In this document: piece by piece, positions 5,961-6,827 of the stretch
Position numbering within the stretch: position 1 is the first letter of the stretch
How the letters are laid out: every line of letters starts with the position of its first letter
Source: Bacillota bacterium
Lineage (GTDB): Bacteria > Bacillota_E > JAJZYS01 > JAILZS01
NCBI GenBank assembly: GCA_021817625.1
Contig: JAKASY010000105.1
Span: 1 to 6,827 of the forward strand
DNA: 6,827 bases
Direction: 5' to 3'
Program-made: the position numbers and the translations under genes
Notes under the pieces: generated by a model
What the model saw: only the letters and a program-made list of their open reading frames with translations
What the model was told of the DNA's origin: nothing
Databases searched by the model: none

Positions 5961-6066
5961 CCCCGCGGCGCCAACCGAAGGTGCGGGCGCGACGGCCGGG
6001 TCCCCGACGGCCGACGTCGTGCGCCGACGCAGCGGCTCCGAGCTTCAATGCGTGGGAGGTGATGCC

Positions 6067-6432
6067 ATGCCGGTCGAGCTCAACCACACGATCGTGCCGA
6101 GCCGGGACAACGAGAATGCCGCGCGGTTCGTGAGCCAGATTCTGGGGCTGCCCGAGCCCGCGCATGCGAGCCACTTCGTCGCCGTGGCCATGGCCAACGG
6201 CGTCACCCTCGACTTCGACGACGCCGATGAGGTCCGGCCCCAGCACTACGCGTTTCTGGTGCCCCAAGAGGAGTTCGCCAGCATCTTCGACCGGGTCCGG
6301 GCCGTGGGCATCCCGTACTGGGCGGACCCCGGCCACCGGCGCGAGGGCGAGGTGTACGACGGAAAGCAGGGCCGGGGCTTCTACTTCGAGGACCCAAGCG
6401 GCCACAATCTCGAGGTGCTGACTCGGCCGTAG
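6067..6432 (+). CDS. VOC-superfamily protein (glyoxalase / bleomycin-resistance / dioxygenase fold)
   Basis: Small metal-dependent or metal-derived enzyme of the vicinal oxygen chelate fold, 121 residues, one two-module domain (paired beta-alpha-beta-beta-beta units). Module one runs from ELNHTIVPSRD (4-14), through the ARFVSQILGL helix (19-28), to the strands around VTLDF (46-50). Module two starts at HYAFLV (60-65), has the helix EEFASIFDRVRAVGI (68-82) and ends with GRGFYFEDPSGHNLEVLT (102-119). His7, His60 and Glu116 occupy the usual metal-ligand places, so a bound metal is likely. The reaction (isomerase, dioxygenase, thiol transfer or drug binding) cannot be told. The ATG at 6067 is chosen because GGGAGGT (6054-6060) precedes it by 6 nt and homology begins there; the upstream open frame is Arg/Ala-rich. 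It is transcribed alone, divergent from the exporter. Confidence 0.9.
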   Translation: MPVELNHTIVPSRDNENAARFVSQILGLPEPAHASHFVAVAMANGVTLDFDDADEVRPQHYAFLVPQEEFASIFDRVRAVGIPYWADPGHRREGEVYDGKQGRGFYFEDPSGHNLEVLTRP

Positions 6433-6475
6433 CGCAGCCGACGGCCGTGGCCGATCGCACCGCGGCACGGGACGG

Positions 6476-6490
6476 GGCGCACGTTGCGCC
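6476..6490 (+). terminator. Possible hairpin terminator after the VOC gene
   Basis: GGCGCA (6476-6481) and TGCGCC (6485-6490) form a 6-bp stem with a 3-nt loop, extendable by two G-T pairs with the TT that follows. It lies 43 nt past the VOC stop. The trailing TTCCC is only a weak T-tract. Confidence 0.35.
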
Positions 6491-6557
6491 TTCCCGCTGG
6501 CGGCATCGGTTCGGCCCGGCCGTGTACCGTGGGAGCCGCCGCGAGCAGGGCATGCGA

Positions 6558-6583
6558 GCGGCCCGGCCGAGTGGCCGGGCCGC
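6558..6583 (-). terminator. Perfect 11-bp GC hairpin between convergent genes
   Basis: GCGGCCCGGCC (6558-6568) is the exact reverse complement of GGCCGGGCCGC (6573-6583), with a 4-nt loop. It starts 13 nt past the stop of the minus-strand gene at 6597 and also lies downstream of the VOC gene, so it could act in both directions. No T-run flanks it on either strand. Confidence 0.55.
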
Positions 6584-6596
6584 GTCAGGTCCGGTG

Positions 6597-6827
6597 TCAG
6601 GCCGCCGGCGTGCGCCGGCGCCTGCCGGGACGCGCGACCTGCGCGGGCGCCGCGGCCGCGTCCCCGGGCGTCGACGCGTCCGTGCCACGCCGCAGATGAC
6701 GACGGCGGCGCATACGGGGGACCTCGATGTCCGCGACGATGTCCGCGGAGCGCCTGTACGCCTTGGCGGCTTCGCGCTGATCCAGGCCTTCCAGCTCATC
6801 GGCGATGGTCGTAAGGATCTGCAAGGC
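6597..6827 (-). CDS. Unrecognised protein, C-terminal 76 residues only
   Basis: The gene enters from the right edge of the window and stops at 6597, so its start and N-terminus are not seen. I do not recognise the family. The visible part begins with an amphipathic, helix-prone stretch (ALQILTTIADELEGLDQREA, then KAYRRSADIVADIEVP), which has the balanced composition of real coding sequence. It then becomes a basic and low-complexity tail: RMRRRRHLRRG, an Ala/Pro-rich segment, and RPGRRRRTPAA at the end. Such an Arg-rich tail might bind nucleic acid or simply reflect GC drift. A TTG near the edge (6824) could be read as a start, but no ribosome binding site can be judged there. A strong hairpin lies just past the stop. 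Confidence 0.55.
   Translation of the reverse strand, partial: ALQILTTIADELEGLDQREAAKAYRRSADIVADIEVPRMRRRRHLRRGTDASTPGDAAAAPAQVARPGRRRRTPAA

Larger units (their letters stand above)
5672..6066. other. Divergent intergenic region, 395 bp, with candidate promoter and operator dyads
   Basis: This region separates the exporter (-) from the VOC gene (+) and must hold both promoters. A -10-like TATGAT lies at 5712-5707 on the minus strand. Dyad elements seen are GGAGG/CCTCC (5821-5835), GGGGG/CCCCC (5839-5852), CGGCTGCAGCCG (5929-5940) and CCTTGCAAGG (5951-5960). The VOC frame is open from 5953, but its strong ribosome binding site and homology place the true start at 6067. I see no other gene here. 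Confidence 0.55.

Noticed and set aside
5953..6066. Upstream 38-codon extension of the VOC protein
   Set aside because: The extension is Ala/Gly/Arg-rich with no homology, and GGGAGGT is placed for the ATG at 6067.
6603..6620. CGCCGGCG repeated with a 2-nt spacer, as a hairpin or repeat unit
   Set aside because: CGCCGGCG is a self-complementary, very common octamer at this GC content and lies inside the Arg-rich coding tail of the partial gene.
1..6827. CRISPR arrays, insertion-sequence ends, tRNA genes, riboswitches or toxin-antitoxin pairs
   Set aside because: Reading both strands, I found no regularly spaced repeats, transposase motifs, tRNA-like cloverleaf with TTCGA arm, known aptamer core or small paired toxin-antitoxin ORFs.

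Overview
This is a GC-rich window (well over 65% G+C by eye, with G or C in nearly every third codon position). It looks like chromosomal DNA from a free-living heterotroph with a large, permissive genome, such as an actinobacterial, chloroflexotal or similar soil or water lineage. No gene here fixes the phylum. I see no rRNA, tRNA, CRISPR array, insertion sequence or phage gene.

Left block (+ strand, about 137-2864): a carbohydrate-uptake operon. It encodes an RbsC-type sugar ABC permease, a single-domain FrcA-like sugar ABC ATPase that overlaps the permease by 20 nt, and, 48 nt further on, a short-chain dehydrogenase behind a strong AGGAGGT ribosome binding site. The likely logic is that permease and ATPase import a sugar or polyol and the dehydrogenase oxidises it. 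The periplasmic binding protein expected just upstream is missing as a codirectional gene. Instead, the first ~37 bases read on the minus strand as a fragment of a sugar-binding protein (GIPVVSYNAD) whose N-terminal half is not where it should be. That suggests a broken or rearranged gene, or an assembly junction.

Middle: 2865-3418 is a 554-bp stretch between convergent genes in which I recognise no gene. The minus strand then carries, in transcription order, a LysE/RhtB-family exporter (5671-5018), a GNAT acetyltransferase (5003-4131) and a small five-helix membrane protein (ending at 3419, start uncertain). Exporter and acetyltransferase are 14 nt apart with near-identical Shine-Dalgarno contexts and are probably one operon. 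A perfect 11-bp GC hairpin follows the acetyltransferase stop directly and probably ends or attenuates that transcript before the membrane-protein gene.

Right block: a 395-bp divergent intergenic region holds a plausible -10 for the exporter and several dyads, including two palindromes centred 21 bp apart. It is followed by a small VOC (glyoxalase/bleomycin-resistance fold) protein on the + strand (6067-6432). The window ends inside an unrecognised minus-strand gene of which only the C-terminal 76 residues are visible; a second perfect 11-bp GC hairpin lies just past its stop.

I find no convincing undescribed multi-gene system. The items most worth a second look are the orphan binding-protein fragment at the left edge, the start-codon anomaly of the membrane protein, the pair of T-less 11-bp hairpins and the phased palindromes upstream of the VOC gene.
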